Part shown: positions 47,001-58,800 of the stretch, piece by piece
Layout: each line of letters starts with the position of its first letter
Numbering within the stretch: position 1 is the stretch's first letter
Source: Takifugu bimaculatus
Taxonomy: Eukaryota > Chordata > Actinopteri > Tetraodontiformes > Tetraodontidae
Assembly (NCBI GenBank): GCA_004026145.2
Contig: CP034979.1
Coordinates: 8,137,607 to 8,201,606 of the forward strand
DNA: 64,000 nucleotides
Direction of reading: 5' to 3'
Translations under genes and position numbers: made by a program
The notes under the pieces: model-generated
What the model was told of the DNA's origin: nothing
Seen by the model: the letters and a program-made list of their open reading frames with translations, nothing else
Databases searched by the model: none

Positions 47001-47092
47001 CCTACAGGGGCGTCCTGTGCTCTATCCAGGAAGAAGAACTTGTTTTTTCAGATCAGCTGGTGCAATTTATTTATTTATTTATTTATTGTCAC
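44040..47092 (+). mobile_element. Tx1-like LINE, internally deleted and frameshifted
   Basis: ORF1 remnant: a CCHC zinc knuckle (CFGCGAEGHLIRAC) from 44058, then a low-complexity Gly/Ala/Pro region. ORF2 remnant: LTMEELHVALMSL, QTYCVPGRRICNNINLI, GLISFDQEKAFDRVEHQYLW, a broken RQGCSLSGMLY block, AYADDVVVIV (catalytic YADD), KYLGLFLG, YRGRTLVINNL, HWLLQVVLVLPKEE and YKPPLSKKAADLQWRLVYG. These are the reverse transcriptase and C-terminal parts of Tx1-clade LINEs of fish. The endonuclease that should precede the reverse transcriptase is missing and part of the RT N-terminus (the KAPGVDGL region) is deleted. It ends in a short (TTTA)n tail at 47066-47088. Multiple stops make it inactive. Confidence 0.85.
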
Positions 47093-47167
47093 TTAAACTG
47101 CATTTAATTTCTGTTAATGTAGAACAAAATGGCAGAATAAAGATGTGGTTGAAAATCAAGAATCAAA

Positions 47168-47348
47168 ATCGCTCTCTCCCCTCCCTCCCTCTCTTCCTCC
47201 CCCTCTCCCTCCATCCCCCCTCTCTCCCATTCTCTCTCTCCCTCCCTCCTCCCTCCCCCTCTCCCTCCCTGTCTGGGTTCCTCCCCCTCTCTCTCTTTCC
47301 ACCCTTCTCTCCCTCCTTCCTCCTCCTCTCTCTTCCCCCCCCCCCCCA
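47168..47348. repeat. CTCCC-rich polypyrimidine tract
   Basis: About 180 bases are almost pure C/T on this strand, ending in a long C run at 47336-47347. It is low complexity with no regular period. Confidence 0.9.
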
Positions 47349-49480
47349 TGTATGATTCTGGTCTGTATTGACTCGGTCCGACTCCCTTTTCCTAATAACA
47401 ACACTTGTATATCAGCAGAACTTTTGCTGCTGTTATTAAATAGATGTTTTTATTTTTCTTAACATGGTTGAAGATGAATAAAACAATAAAAATGTTATCT
47501 GTCTTTCTCCTCCTGTTTTAAGTAACCAGAGCCACACCTAAACCCAGAGACCCACAACAATGATTCAGAGGGTGCGGGGGGGGACCGTCTCCCAGTCAGG
47601 GTGTTGGGGGGGGGGTACTGGTTTATCTCAGGGTGGGGCCACTACGACTGTCCTGAAATAGGGCCGTTAGTTTTATCTGATTTGTCTCCCAGCTGCTTCT
47701 GCTGTGACCTCCTGTCCCCTCCCAAAGCCCAGCTCACCTCAGGATTATCTCCTCTGCATTCTTCTCACCCCTCCCCCCTTCAGTTTAGTTCTCCAGGTGA
47801 CCACCGCCACGTTCCAGGAGACACCATCCTGCGGAGCTGTCCTCCACCCCAAGCCTGTGTCCACCATATCAGGGTCGACCACGTGAGGCTCTGATGATGC
47901 TTCCACCCCCATTAACACTTAATGGAACTAAAAGCACAGCGACGGTCTGACGAGGAGCTTTGAACAGGAAGTGCAGTCGGTTAGATGTTGCATTAGAGAA
48001 GTGCTTTAGTGTTGTAGTCAGCAGAACCCCCTCCCCTCCCCTCCCCACCCAGCCTTTTAGACATAGCGTCAAAGACGTTTAGTTCTATAACTTATATTGA
48101 TGTCTCAGATGTGAATGTTGTGTTTTTAAGCAGCGACAGGAGAAATCCTGAAAGCAGTAGTTTTATCGGTTAAAGCTGATTCTTCCATGAAGGTCTGATT
48201 ACGTGCACTGGTGAACTGCACTGGGAGCTGTGGTTGGCTGGATTTCTGCCCTGCTGTAGTATTCACTCATTCCTTTTTTCATTCTGGTGCAGTTCCTGAA
48301 TTTGTGTGAATGTTGTTTTTCTGTGTGGACGATCATGTGTTCACGCACCTGAGGGGCGGAGCTAAACTGTAAATGACCCTTCAGATTCAGTTCACTTCCC
48401 TGTTACTGATCTCTGATGAATCCACCCTACAAAGTCCACCAGAGATCACCGAGATCAGACTGAGAGGACAGAAAAGATGTGACCAGGGGTCCATCAGGGG
48501 TCCCTCAGGGGTCCCTCAGGGGTCCTCACACTGGTGGATGGTGATATCAGCTGAGGGATCCCTCAGATCTCTGAGGAAGGATCGAGCATCGAGAAGTCTG
48601 CGTATATATTGGCACATTTAGCCGTAGAATCACCATTAAAGACGTTCTGACATTGACTCTAATCTGATCAGAATACGTTCTGAGTGAATCCATTTAGATC
48701 TGCAGGCAGATCAGATTACATTAGATCCACAATTAAGTCAACACATCTCTTGAACACCTAAAGCGTGTCGTTGAAAACATGGATGACCATGTGACTAGTA
48801 ATAACAATGTTATTATCAATGTTATGGCCGTTGTCTTTGCAAAATAAGTAAGAGCGTGACGACATTCATGATATTTTCTAGAATGTTGATAGTGAAACAA
48901 GGAAGAGCTGATTAAATGTTGGTGAGGCTCCAGATTCCAGAGGGACTTTGAACTTTGATCTTTCAAACATCAAAGCCAATATGTGGGGAAAATGTCCTGT
49001 TTGATGGAGGTCTGCGATGCACAAGCGCACAATAATAATAATTATTATTACTTTTATTATTCATTGCTATCACCATTATTACTGCCCTTATTATTAAAGT
49101 TCTTATTTTTATTGTCGTTATCGTTATTATGACTGTCAATATTGTTATAACTGTCGTCGTCGTTATTATTGTTATTATTCATAAAAATGATCAAGATCGT
49201 TTTTTGTGTGTGTTTGATACATATCTGAGACGTTTATAACCCAAATCCTGATTAAACAACATTGATCTCAGTTGTCTGAACACAGAAACAACAACAACAA
49301 CAATCCTTATTTGAAGTGCCTTTTGCCCCCTTGGGTGGCTTTATGAGGGTAAAAATGAAAGATAAAAACACCAAAATATAAAAGTACACCAGTGTGAGAC
49401 AGAGATAAATAAAGGAAATCAAAAATCACCAGTTAATGACGCGAAAACACTGATGACATGATGACTTCACATCCTGTGAT
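47349..49480. other. Intergenic region upstream of cdh1
   Basis: No gene is recognised. There is a G run near 47575-47616 and (ATT/GTC) trinucleotide simple sequence at about 49031-49185. A GGGGCGGAGC box next to CACCTG at 48345-48362 might be regulatory, but it is 1.5 kb from cdh1 and I attach little weight to it. Confidence 0.5.
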
Positions 49481-49516
49481 GAGTGTGTGTGTGTGTGGGT
49501 GTGTGCGCGCGCCTGC

Positions 49517-49548
<32 letters not shown>

Positions 49549-49549
49549 C
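49481..49549. repeat. (GT)n-(CG)-(GT)n-(GA)n compound microsatellite
   Basis: Alternating GT, a short GCGCGC stretch, GT again and then GA repeats. It lies 290 bp upstream of the cdh1 start codon. Alternating purine-pyrimidine sequence of this sort can adopt Z-DNA; that role is speculative. Confidence 0.9.
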
Positions 49550-49614
49550 AGTAAAGGAGCTCAGAACTGGAATTCCTTGTGTGGAACCTGGACGAACGCT
49601 TCGCGGCTGCTGGT

Positions 49615-49842
49615 TTCAGTCACGTGGTTCCTCCGGGCGGGCAGAACCAGTATGACCATATGAGGAATACGGAAGCTGCGCACCTGTGACATGACGTCAC
49701 ACGCCGAAAGTACCTGTTCCGTCTTGCTTCAGTCACTTTTCTGACTGTCTTCCTGAAGTCAGGACAAAGAGCGAGCGAGCAAAGAGGTGAAATCCTGAAG
49801 AAAACTTTTACCTGCGGAGTTTATCGGCGGCTCGGGGGACAG
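49615..49842 (+). promoter_or_regulatory. cdh1: cdh1 proximal promoter and 5' UTR with E-boxes and a CRE
   Basis: Seen directly: CACGTG at 49621-49626, CACCTG at 49681-49686, and a perfect palindromic CRE (TGACGTCA) at 49692-49699, five bases after the second E-box. A further CAGGTG overlaps the exon 1 donor at 49891-49896. Snail, Slug and ZEB repress mammalian CDH1 through CACCTG/CAGGTG E-boxes close to the start site. The same arrangement here is suggestive. No TATA box is evident and the transcription start is unknown. Confidence 0.55.
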
Positions 49843-52800
49843 ATGGGGGTCGCTGGAGTCCGGATTTGGGTCTTTTTATTCGTCGCTTATCAGGTGAGAT
49901 CGTTTGACGCTCGTATGTTTTTATCTACTTCCTGTAATTCTGTACTAATTTCTCAGAAAATATTACCTGTAAAGTATAAACAACCGCAAATTTGCGCCTT
50001 TACGGCATCGGGAAGGTTTTTAAAAGACTTTTTTTTAAAACCTGTAGATGTTTAAGTGAGTATGTTCTTGACTTTTGTGGCCATGGATTGAAACAGCAGG
50101 TGGTAGCGCCAGATGAAAGGTTGCAGCTTGGTCTCCGGCTGTAGTTGCACATATTTAGTGAGTATTTGTGGCGCTTGTCTAGCGCCATCATGGCTGTTGG
50201 ACTGGTCTCTTCCGGGCCCAGGGGCCTCGCCCTGCTGCTTTCACACACTAACACACACGTTCACAAGTAAACCACAGGTTCCTTAGTGCGCCAGACTCTG
50301 CGGATCATATATATTCCAGATGTTTGTAACACTTTTATCTAGAGCACAGAGAAATAAGGGCTGATGTCAGTCATGACGCGCGTCCTTGGTGCTGTGCGGT
50401 CCTCAGGTATTTTTATCCTTCCGAGGTGAAATCTAGTCCAGAATAGACCACAACTACAGAACTCGAAACTGAGTAAAGAAAAAGCAGCTTTTCAGTTTCA
50501 ATTGTCACTGCATTTTCCCGAAAGCATTTGAATAAAAGGAATAAAGAAGTTTGTTCTTGTTTCCATGTATTCATTTGAAATTGAGTCAAAGCAAATAAAA
50601 AAATCTATTCTGGGATTTAACATTTCTCAGGAACACTTATGGTCTGAGGTGGTAACAGGCTTGTTTTCATGTATTAGTAATTCAGTATTTTATTTCATTA
50701 CTCTATTTCTTCCTGTTTCATTGGGATTTCTTTCAGGCAGTTATCCTGGGAAACTAGGAATCGTTGTTTAGATCACAACTTTCATTTCAGCCAGTAATGG
50801 GGAGTTTAGTTATCCAGGGAATTTTGACATATAACATGAATGAAAAACTACAGGATTTTGTGCGTTTACTTTTAAAACATGCGCTCAACGTGTTTCTCCT
50901 TTTCTTGTACATTTAGACAATAACTATTATTTATTTCTCCAAGGTATCGACGTTGGTGACGCCAGAGGAGCAAACATGTGTCCCTGGATTTGACCAAGAT
51001 AACTTGATTTTGAAAATGACCAGTAAGAACCTGAGGTCACATGCAAGATTGGGCAAAGGTGAGAACTTTGTAAAAATGTATCTACATTTGTTTCTTCAAT
51101 ATTCGGCACCTGTGGTTGGTCGGCCGTAGATCAGTGCGGAGATGTAGCTGATGTTTTAAATCTTTGATTAACGTCAGTCTACAGATTGTTTAATTGCAAT
51201 ATGTAAGCTGTGATACTGGCCAGAGGGGGCGCTAGTGGGCACTATCACTGGACAAGTGTGGTTTTGCTGTAGGTCCCTAAAGAATTGGGGGTGTTTAAAC
51301 TACAAAGAGAATATGTCAACGTTCACATTTTGGAGATCACTTAATCTTCCACTGGATTAACTGTTGGCATTAAGAGGGAGTTTGAGCTGAAGGGCCCGAC
51401 GCTCCTGCTCCAGAATCTGCAGGAAAAGCATTCCTCTAGCCTGCACTTGAAAATGAAAGTAGCCCTCAGCTGTGAGCCACAGCACCAAGCAGCTCTTCAT
51501 CCCTCTCCAGATCTGATCTGATCCCAGTGACCCAGATCACTTGCTGAGCCGTCTCATTGCTCTGCCTCTATCGTATACTCTCTATGTATGAGAACACCTT
51601 TACCTGGATGCTGAACCAGTGTGTTTACAGAATACTTGCTCGCTGTATCTTTCCTTTATTTTCTATCTTGTCGTGTTTGGAGAATTGATTTATGCCCATT
51701 AAATTACAGTGAACTTTGACGACTGCACCATGCGGAGACGGTTTACCTTTTGGAGTAGCGACAGTCGTGTCAGGGTACAGACAGACGGCACTCTGACGGT
51801 CAGTAACCAGCTTTTAAATATATTTTTATATTAGCCCTTACTGGTTAAAGTGGGGTTTAAAGGTTGGGTTTTATTGGGATGGGAACAAACGGGCATTATT
51901 TTGGTTTGTATAAATGACACGTCTGCTCCTTCGTCTAGACTGTAGATGCTATCAATAATTAGCATTTACTGAATATGAACATTTGGAGACAGTCAGAGGA
52001 AACAGAAGCTCTGGTTTCCTCCTGATCTGGCAACAATGCCTCCAGGTCTCAATTCACTTACATTAGTTATTTGTGCTAAATATTATATTCTTGAAAAAGA
52101 CATGAAAAGATGAAATTTGCAAGATTTTTCCTGACAATGGTGTGAGGAAGACTTGATCCCTATTCCTTTTTTTAACATTCCTTTTTTGAATGAATTCATT
52201 TTGTTAATGATTTTTCTACGCTTCATAAGCCTACAGGGGTCACATGGGTAACTTGTAACTTAAACTTTTAAACCAATTTAAACAAAAAAGAGGTTGTCCT
52301 GTCAACATTCCCCTTTTCTCTTTTCCTCCAGGTAAAGCGACCAATTACGTTGCATGAAGGACACCTGGACTTTCTTATCGATATCAGGGATTCCCAAGGC
52401 CACAAACATACCCTCCCTGTCAGGCTGCTGCACCAAAGCCATGAAAGTGAGGTGAACAACAGTGAGGTAAAAAAAAAAGTTACCTTTTTCTGCTTTGGTT
52501 AAGAAAGACCTAAAGAAGGAGCTTAAAAACAAATGCTTTTATTACGCTTGAAAAATCAGTTGGAAGTGTCTGAATACGTTCATCAAGCTGGTCATGCAGC
52601 TGTTGTCATCCAAGCTTAAATACAGTGGAAAAAATGTGTGAACCATTGTTAAATTCTGTGATTTTTCTCCAATAATTCATCATAACTGTCGTCACTGTGA
52701 GTCACTGTCCACTTGTGCTTAGGACCTCAGAAATCTGGGCAGTGGCCCTGGCTCTTGGGGTCCTTTGGACTGATGTTCGAGTAGCCACCGTCCCCAAGCC

Positions 52801-55800
52801 TCCATTGGTTGAAATTTAGTCTGTCAACTGTTGAATGTGAAGTCTTTGATGTCCCTGTGTAACCTGTTCCAGCTGTAGGGAAGTCAATGGTTCGTGAGCA
52901 TTGACTGAAGGGTGGGGTGGGGGGGGGCTTCTTTAACAGTCAGGCTAGCTCTAGTCCCACCTCCAAACCCAGTTTTTGTTTTTTCACCAGGCTTCCAGGT
53001 ATGCTAAGGCTGGACTCCAGTGAGGTTCTTGGGCTCTTTAACCCAAGTGTTCACATTGTGGTTCTCACTGTAGCCATTAAAGCTCAGCATGTTCTTATTT
53101 TTGGCATATTTGTCGATACACTTTCCTTCAAAATCTGATCACATTTTCTGAAAAATCAATGCAGAAACCATGAAATTCCAAAAGATTCACATACGTCATC
53201 CCATTTTTATTTTTTTATTTTTTTTAAAATCCTGTTTGTTCGTTCATTCAGGAGACCCACAGGGCTCCGGTGTGGTGGGTGATGAGGCGTTCTCTTATGG
53301 GGATGGCTATGCTGTTCCAAATATTACCACCACAGCCCCCACCTGAGAGAACAGCTCGTCCAAAGTTGGTCTGTCTGTAGGGCACGTCAGTCCCCTCTGA
53401 CCGTAGACCGAGTGGCTCTGCCGGCAGCATGTGTTAGTTTTAATGATGGCGGCGCAAGACCAGTTTATACAGAGCACCAGCAAATTTAAAGTATTTGAAA
53501 TGATCAAAATTCAGAAGTTTGTATGTCTCTAAAATGAGAAATTCTTTCTTGCCCCAAATGGGGGCGAGATGAGACAATACAGGCATGTCACCTATATTTT
53601 TATGTCCTGCATACCAGACCAAGATGGTATTTTTAAGGAAAGGGTTTTTCATACATCTTTTTAATGTTTTAAGACCTAAGGAGTACATATATAAGCTTAA
53701 TGGTAATGGAATTTATTCATGCTCAATGCTGACCGAGGTGGGAGGTGTAGTAGTACAGACGTAATTGGATGCTGAGGCTAGTTGGGCAGCCATATAATAC
53801 CGTCTGAGATTAGGAAATTGAAGCCCTCCTCACTCATAAGGCAAATACAGTAGTTTAAGATAAAGCCTGACCCTCCCATCATTCCTAAGTTTGTTGTAAA
53901 ACATCTCTGATAGCAGCAGTGGGAGTGTTTGGAAGTGGTATAAAAATTGTGGTAAGAGTCATTTTAATTAAATTAATTTGTCCAATCATAGAGATGGACA
54001 AGGTGGACCAAGTATCTAAATCCCTCTGTCGTCATTATCAATGGGGTATCTATTGTGGGGTTATGACGTTCTACCTTATTAAAGAGCAGTAGTATGGATT
54101 TGGGTTTTGACTTTATAACCTGAAAAACTCCCAAAATGTTCAATTAACCTCAACAAATTAGGAATGCTATGTTTTAAGTTTCTCAATAAAATATTATATC
54201 ATCTGCAAATAGCAAAATACAATGTTCCCTTCCCCAGCTGTAACGCCTGGTATTCCTCTGGGTTCCCTCACGGCCATAGCTAAGGGCTCTATTGCTAATA
54301 TAAATAGTACTGGTGACAGAGGGCAGCCCTGTTGGGTGGATCTTTGTAGTCTAGAGGGTTTTGATGTTGCATTATTGGTAAGGATCTCAAGAGTTGGATT
54401 TGTGTACAACAATGGAATCCATTTTAGAAAAACTTCACCTAATCCATATCTTGGGAGGACATCAAAAAGGTAATGCCAATCTCTTCTATCAAAGGCTTGG
54501 GAAGCATCTACTGAAAGCTGTGCAGTGTCTATCTCATTATGTTTCTCATGAAGTATATTCAAGACCCTCCTAATATTATGATATCCTTGCCTTGTTCGTA
54601 CAAAACCTTGCTGGTCATCGTTAATGTGCTGCTGTGGAATATACTTATCCAACCTTCTAGAAAGTGCTTTAGAGTATTTTTGTATCACATCCCATCAAAC
54701 TGATTGGTCTGTAAGACAAACATTCAGTTGGCGGCTTATTTGGTTTCTATATAAGGGTTATTAAAGCTAGGGTTATTAAAGCTAGGGGCTTCATCGTAAT
54801 GTATCTGGGAGAATTATTTTGATAAAAGATTCACTAAACATACCAAGAAGTGGATCAACAAGTTTTTTTATGGAATGTTTTTTAAAACTCAAATCAGTAA
54901 TCCGTCTGGACCTGGTGCTTTTCCACCATTAATGTCCCCATAGCTTCAAGAAGCTCACCTGCCTTCAGTCGACAATCTAATCTGCTTTTTTCATCATCTG
55001 TTATTGTTTGGAATTTCAGCTAATCGAGGAAGATGTTTTCTTTTATTTCTATGCAGTCTGATTTGTACAGCTTCTCGTAAAAGTCTGGGAAAGTATTATT
55101 TATTTTTAATGGATCCTTGGTAAGATTGCCAGTAGTTGATCCTTTCTTGTATAAAGGTTTTTCCGTCTCCCTCGGTTTTCCAGATCCTCTGCTTTGGATT
55201 CAAGGAAAGTAACACGCTTGATGGTCACGTCAAACTTACGCTTTTTCGAGTGATCCCTCTACCTCGAGATGCGGCGTTCAGCTTCGTCGATCCGCACCTC
55301 GTTTGAGGCGATATCTCGTTGCGTTTGTGTCATGTTGTATTCCAGCGCTTATTCCAGAGTTCGTCATTCCAGTCAGATGAGTGTCTATGTTGTCCAGCTT
55401 TGTTCCAAATTCTGTCTGGAGTGACTTAAGCTCGCTCAGAAATTTGGCTAAATTAGCCATGCGGCTAGTGTCCATGTTGCTGCCTAGGGTTGGTGATGTT
55501 GTTTTCGTAGCTGTTTTTCAGGCGCAGGTAAAATTGTTGCACTGCTTGGCTGGCGGGGGATTAGACATGTCACTGCCGAGGTTGTACTCTAGACTTCAGT
55601 CGCAAATATTACTCTTTTTTTAAATTTTTTTTATTTTTTTTGGTGATGTCTTGCACAGGTGGCGTAAAACACTTCCGCTAGGCTGCCATCATGGTCATGG
55701 TCACATGACCCCCCTCTAGTTTTCTTGTTTTGTTTGGAGAACATCATACAAACATGAGTTGGAAACAAGTCTTGGACTAGAGCCATTGCAGATGGAAGAA

Positions 55801-58800
55801 TGCGACCAGCTTCCTGTGTATTTTTTGCGGATGTATATGTTGCTGCATCTTCTTCATACATTTGCATCTAATTTTTTGTATGCTTGTGGAAGGTCGTTGA
55901 TATAAGAATCGGTCCTAGAATGCAACCCTGTGGGATTCCTGCAACACATTCCCGATAGGTGGATTTGACAGCATTGACCACGACACACTGCAGTCTGTTG
56001 GTCAGGTAGCATTTCATCCATTTTATGGCTGTTTCTGAAAAATTAAAGTGAGTTAATTTGGTTAAAAGGATGTTGTGGTGTCAAAAGCCTTCTTTAGAAA
56101 TACCGTTCCAACACAACCACTCTTGTCTAAGCTCGGTGTGTTTTTATGCTCTTTTCTGAAACTGACATCAAGATCATAATCACCCTTGGCTTCAGAGCTG
56201 TTCAGTTGACTGTTCATGCTAGCTACCTCCGTTTGTGAAATCTCATCTCTTGCAATAATCGGTTGTGCATCATTGATAGGAATGGGTTCAGAACCCAGCA
56301 GGATGGAACAGCGGGGATGTTTCTATAATCTATGAAAAAGTTGTTGAACTCTGCGCTCATTTTATTGGGATTTGTCATCGGTTTTCCATTGATGTTTATT
56401 TCTATCCCCTTGTTGTCTTTTTTGTTCTGTTTGCCAGTAAGTGTATTAATGCTGTTTTCACATTTTTTGACTGTTTTCTTTTACATTGTCAATGATGTTT
56501 TTACAAAGAAGTTTGCTTTCTGTATTATTGTGTGTATTGTGTTGTTGAGTTTTGGGAATTCTATTGTTATTCATTGACCATTATGGATATTAAAATTAGC
56601 TCTGGAATCTCTTTGGAGAGTTTTCTACAGAAGAAAATGTAGAAAACGGCATTATGGTCAGGATATTCCAGTTAAAGTGTTAGGTGATTCTTTCAGGTCA
56701 GTTAGTAAACAACAGGTCAATTTTTGTTTGTGATTGGTTGGTTTATCTTTAAACTGTTGGTGGTTTTAAGATTCCTTCTAGCTTCTTTTTTGTCCCAATT
56801 TATGTTAAGTCACAGACTAAATTGAATTCTGTCTTGTGGTCACATAAATTAAATAACTTTAAGTTTGTCATAGAAATCTACTTTGCTGTTTGGTTTTCGA
56901 TATACAGTATATACAGGTGAGGGTAAAGGATCTCAGTAGGTAGTTCCAGTTGATATTTGAGGTGACTTCTAACATGACTTCTAACAAGACTTCTAACGCC
57001 TCCCCCTTTCCCCTCTAGTCAGTCTTTTCTGAAGGTGTTGTAACCAGGCAACCAGGTTTGAAATAACTAAGGAGTGGAATTTTTTATGAACTAGGTTTCT
57101 ATTGTGAATTTTACATGTATGTCCTTTGTTTTATGGATTTGAGAAACACTTGATAAGGTGGTTGTGGTGCAGTTGTTCTATCCTCTATAGCAGACTGGCT
57201 TAGAACTGGGGTGGTGGTACCATCAGTTGCAGTAGTGGTCCGATCAGCTGAGGGGATGGTCCAAATCTGTTGAGTTAGTCTAAATCTTGTACTCCTCCAT
57301 ACTCCTGAACAGACAACACTTTTAGCAGGGTTTTAAGACCATGTAACCAGGGTAATTCTGGCTGGGATGTGTATATACTGTATATATGTCTTATTTTATT
57401 TTATTTATCTTATTCTAGTGTGGTCTTCTTTATGTTGAATGTCGCAGCGTCACACCATGACAAATTCCTAGTTTGTGTAATACTGTGTATTACATGAACA
57501 ATGGCAATAAATCTGCTTCTGATTCTGATGTGTCATACTTCACTAGAAACTCAGGTACTGAACTGCTGCACCAGGATCTTCAACAGCATGTACACACCTT
57601 TTGCCATGCATTCTCTACTCTGCTGACAATGTTCAGGCTGCTTCTTTATCAGTTATAAATGTAATTTTGTTCTTTCAGCTGTGGAAGCGAGAAGAAACAT
57701 CTCTTATTGCAGTGTGTGTAATAACCTTACAGCATGTGTTGGTCTAGTCATGAAGGCTTACTTATCCACAGTTATCCCTCTGACCATATTATTAAATGTC
57801 CTTGCCCAGGGTGCAATGGAAGCCCCGGTGCCTGTCCTGTATTTCCAGAGGTCTGGTGGAGGTCTAAGGAGGAGAAAGAGAGACTGGGTGATTCCTACAT
57901 CAATGTTGCTGAGAATCACAAAGGACCCTACCCACTTGAAATCTCTAAGGTAAGACCCTTTGAAATGGATTAGTGGGCTCAGTTTGTCTCCATTATGTTC
58001 CAGTTATGGTGGAATCGGACAAAGTATAGAAATGTACTTGAATCATGTACCAATGTACCCATCATTAATTTGAAGCCCAAATGAATGATTGGTGCCTCTA
58101 GGCATGAAGGGTGTGGACGCAACATAAGAGAGGTTAAACTTGAGCAGCACTTAAAAAATGTTTGATATTTGTTGGTAGAAACACCTGAACACATCAGGTC
58201 TAATCGTCCCCATTCAGATTACTTCTGCCACCAGGGGCTGAACGTGGCTCTGACTACAGACAGAAAAGTGCCGTTTAAACATTCTGAGTTGTGACTGCTT
58301 TTGTCCAGATCCGTTCAAACCAAGACAAACTGAAGAAGATTTTCTACAGCATCACTGGTCCAGGAGCTGATCAGCCTCCTACAAACCTGTTCACCATGGA
58401 CAGAGACTCAGGATCTCTGTTTGTCACACAACAGCTGGACCGAGAGGAACAAGCCAAGTACACGGTAGGCCTCATGCTACAGACACAAGCAATACAAACT
58501 GATGCATTTACACAGGATAAAATTATCATTTTTATTTAGAAATTAGAATATACAACTCTAGATATAAGAAGTAGGAGGGTGCTAGTAACTTCTGCTCCAG
58601 AAATTGGATGGTCCATCTCCTGGTCTCCTGACTCTGTTCCTCCTTGAAGATACATGTTGGTAGGATTGAGGAGCTCCTGGAAGTATTCCTTCCACCGCCG
58701 GATAATTGCCCCAGGAGACGTCAGCAGCTCCCCACACATACCTAGCATGGTTTGAGCAAGTTGCCGCCTGCTGCCCCTAAGGCGCTGGACAGTTTGCCAG

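Noticed and set aside
53239..53440. Extra cdh1 prodomain exon after the acceptor-like site near 53250
   Set aside because: No frame matches cadherin prodomain sequence, and the exon 4 to exon 5 junction is already in phase without it.
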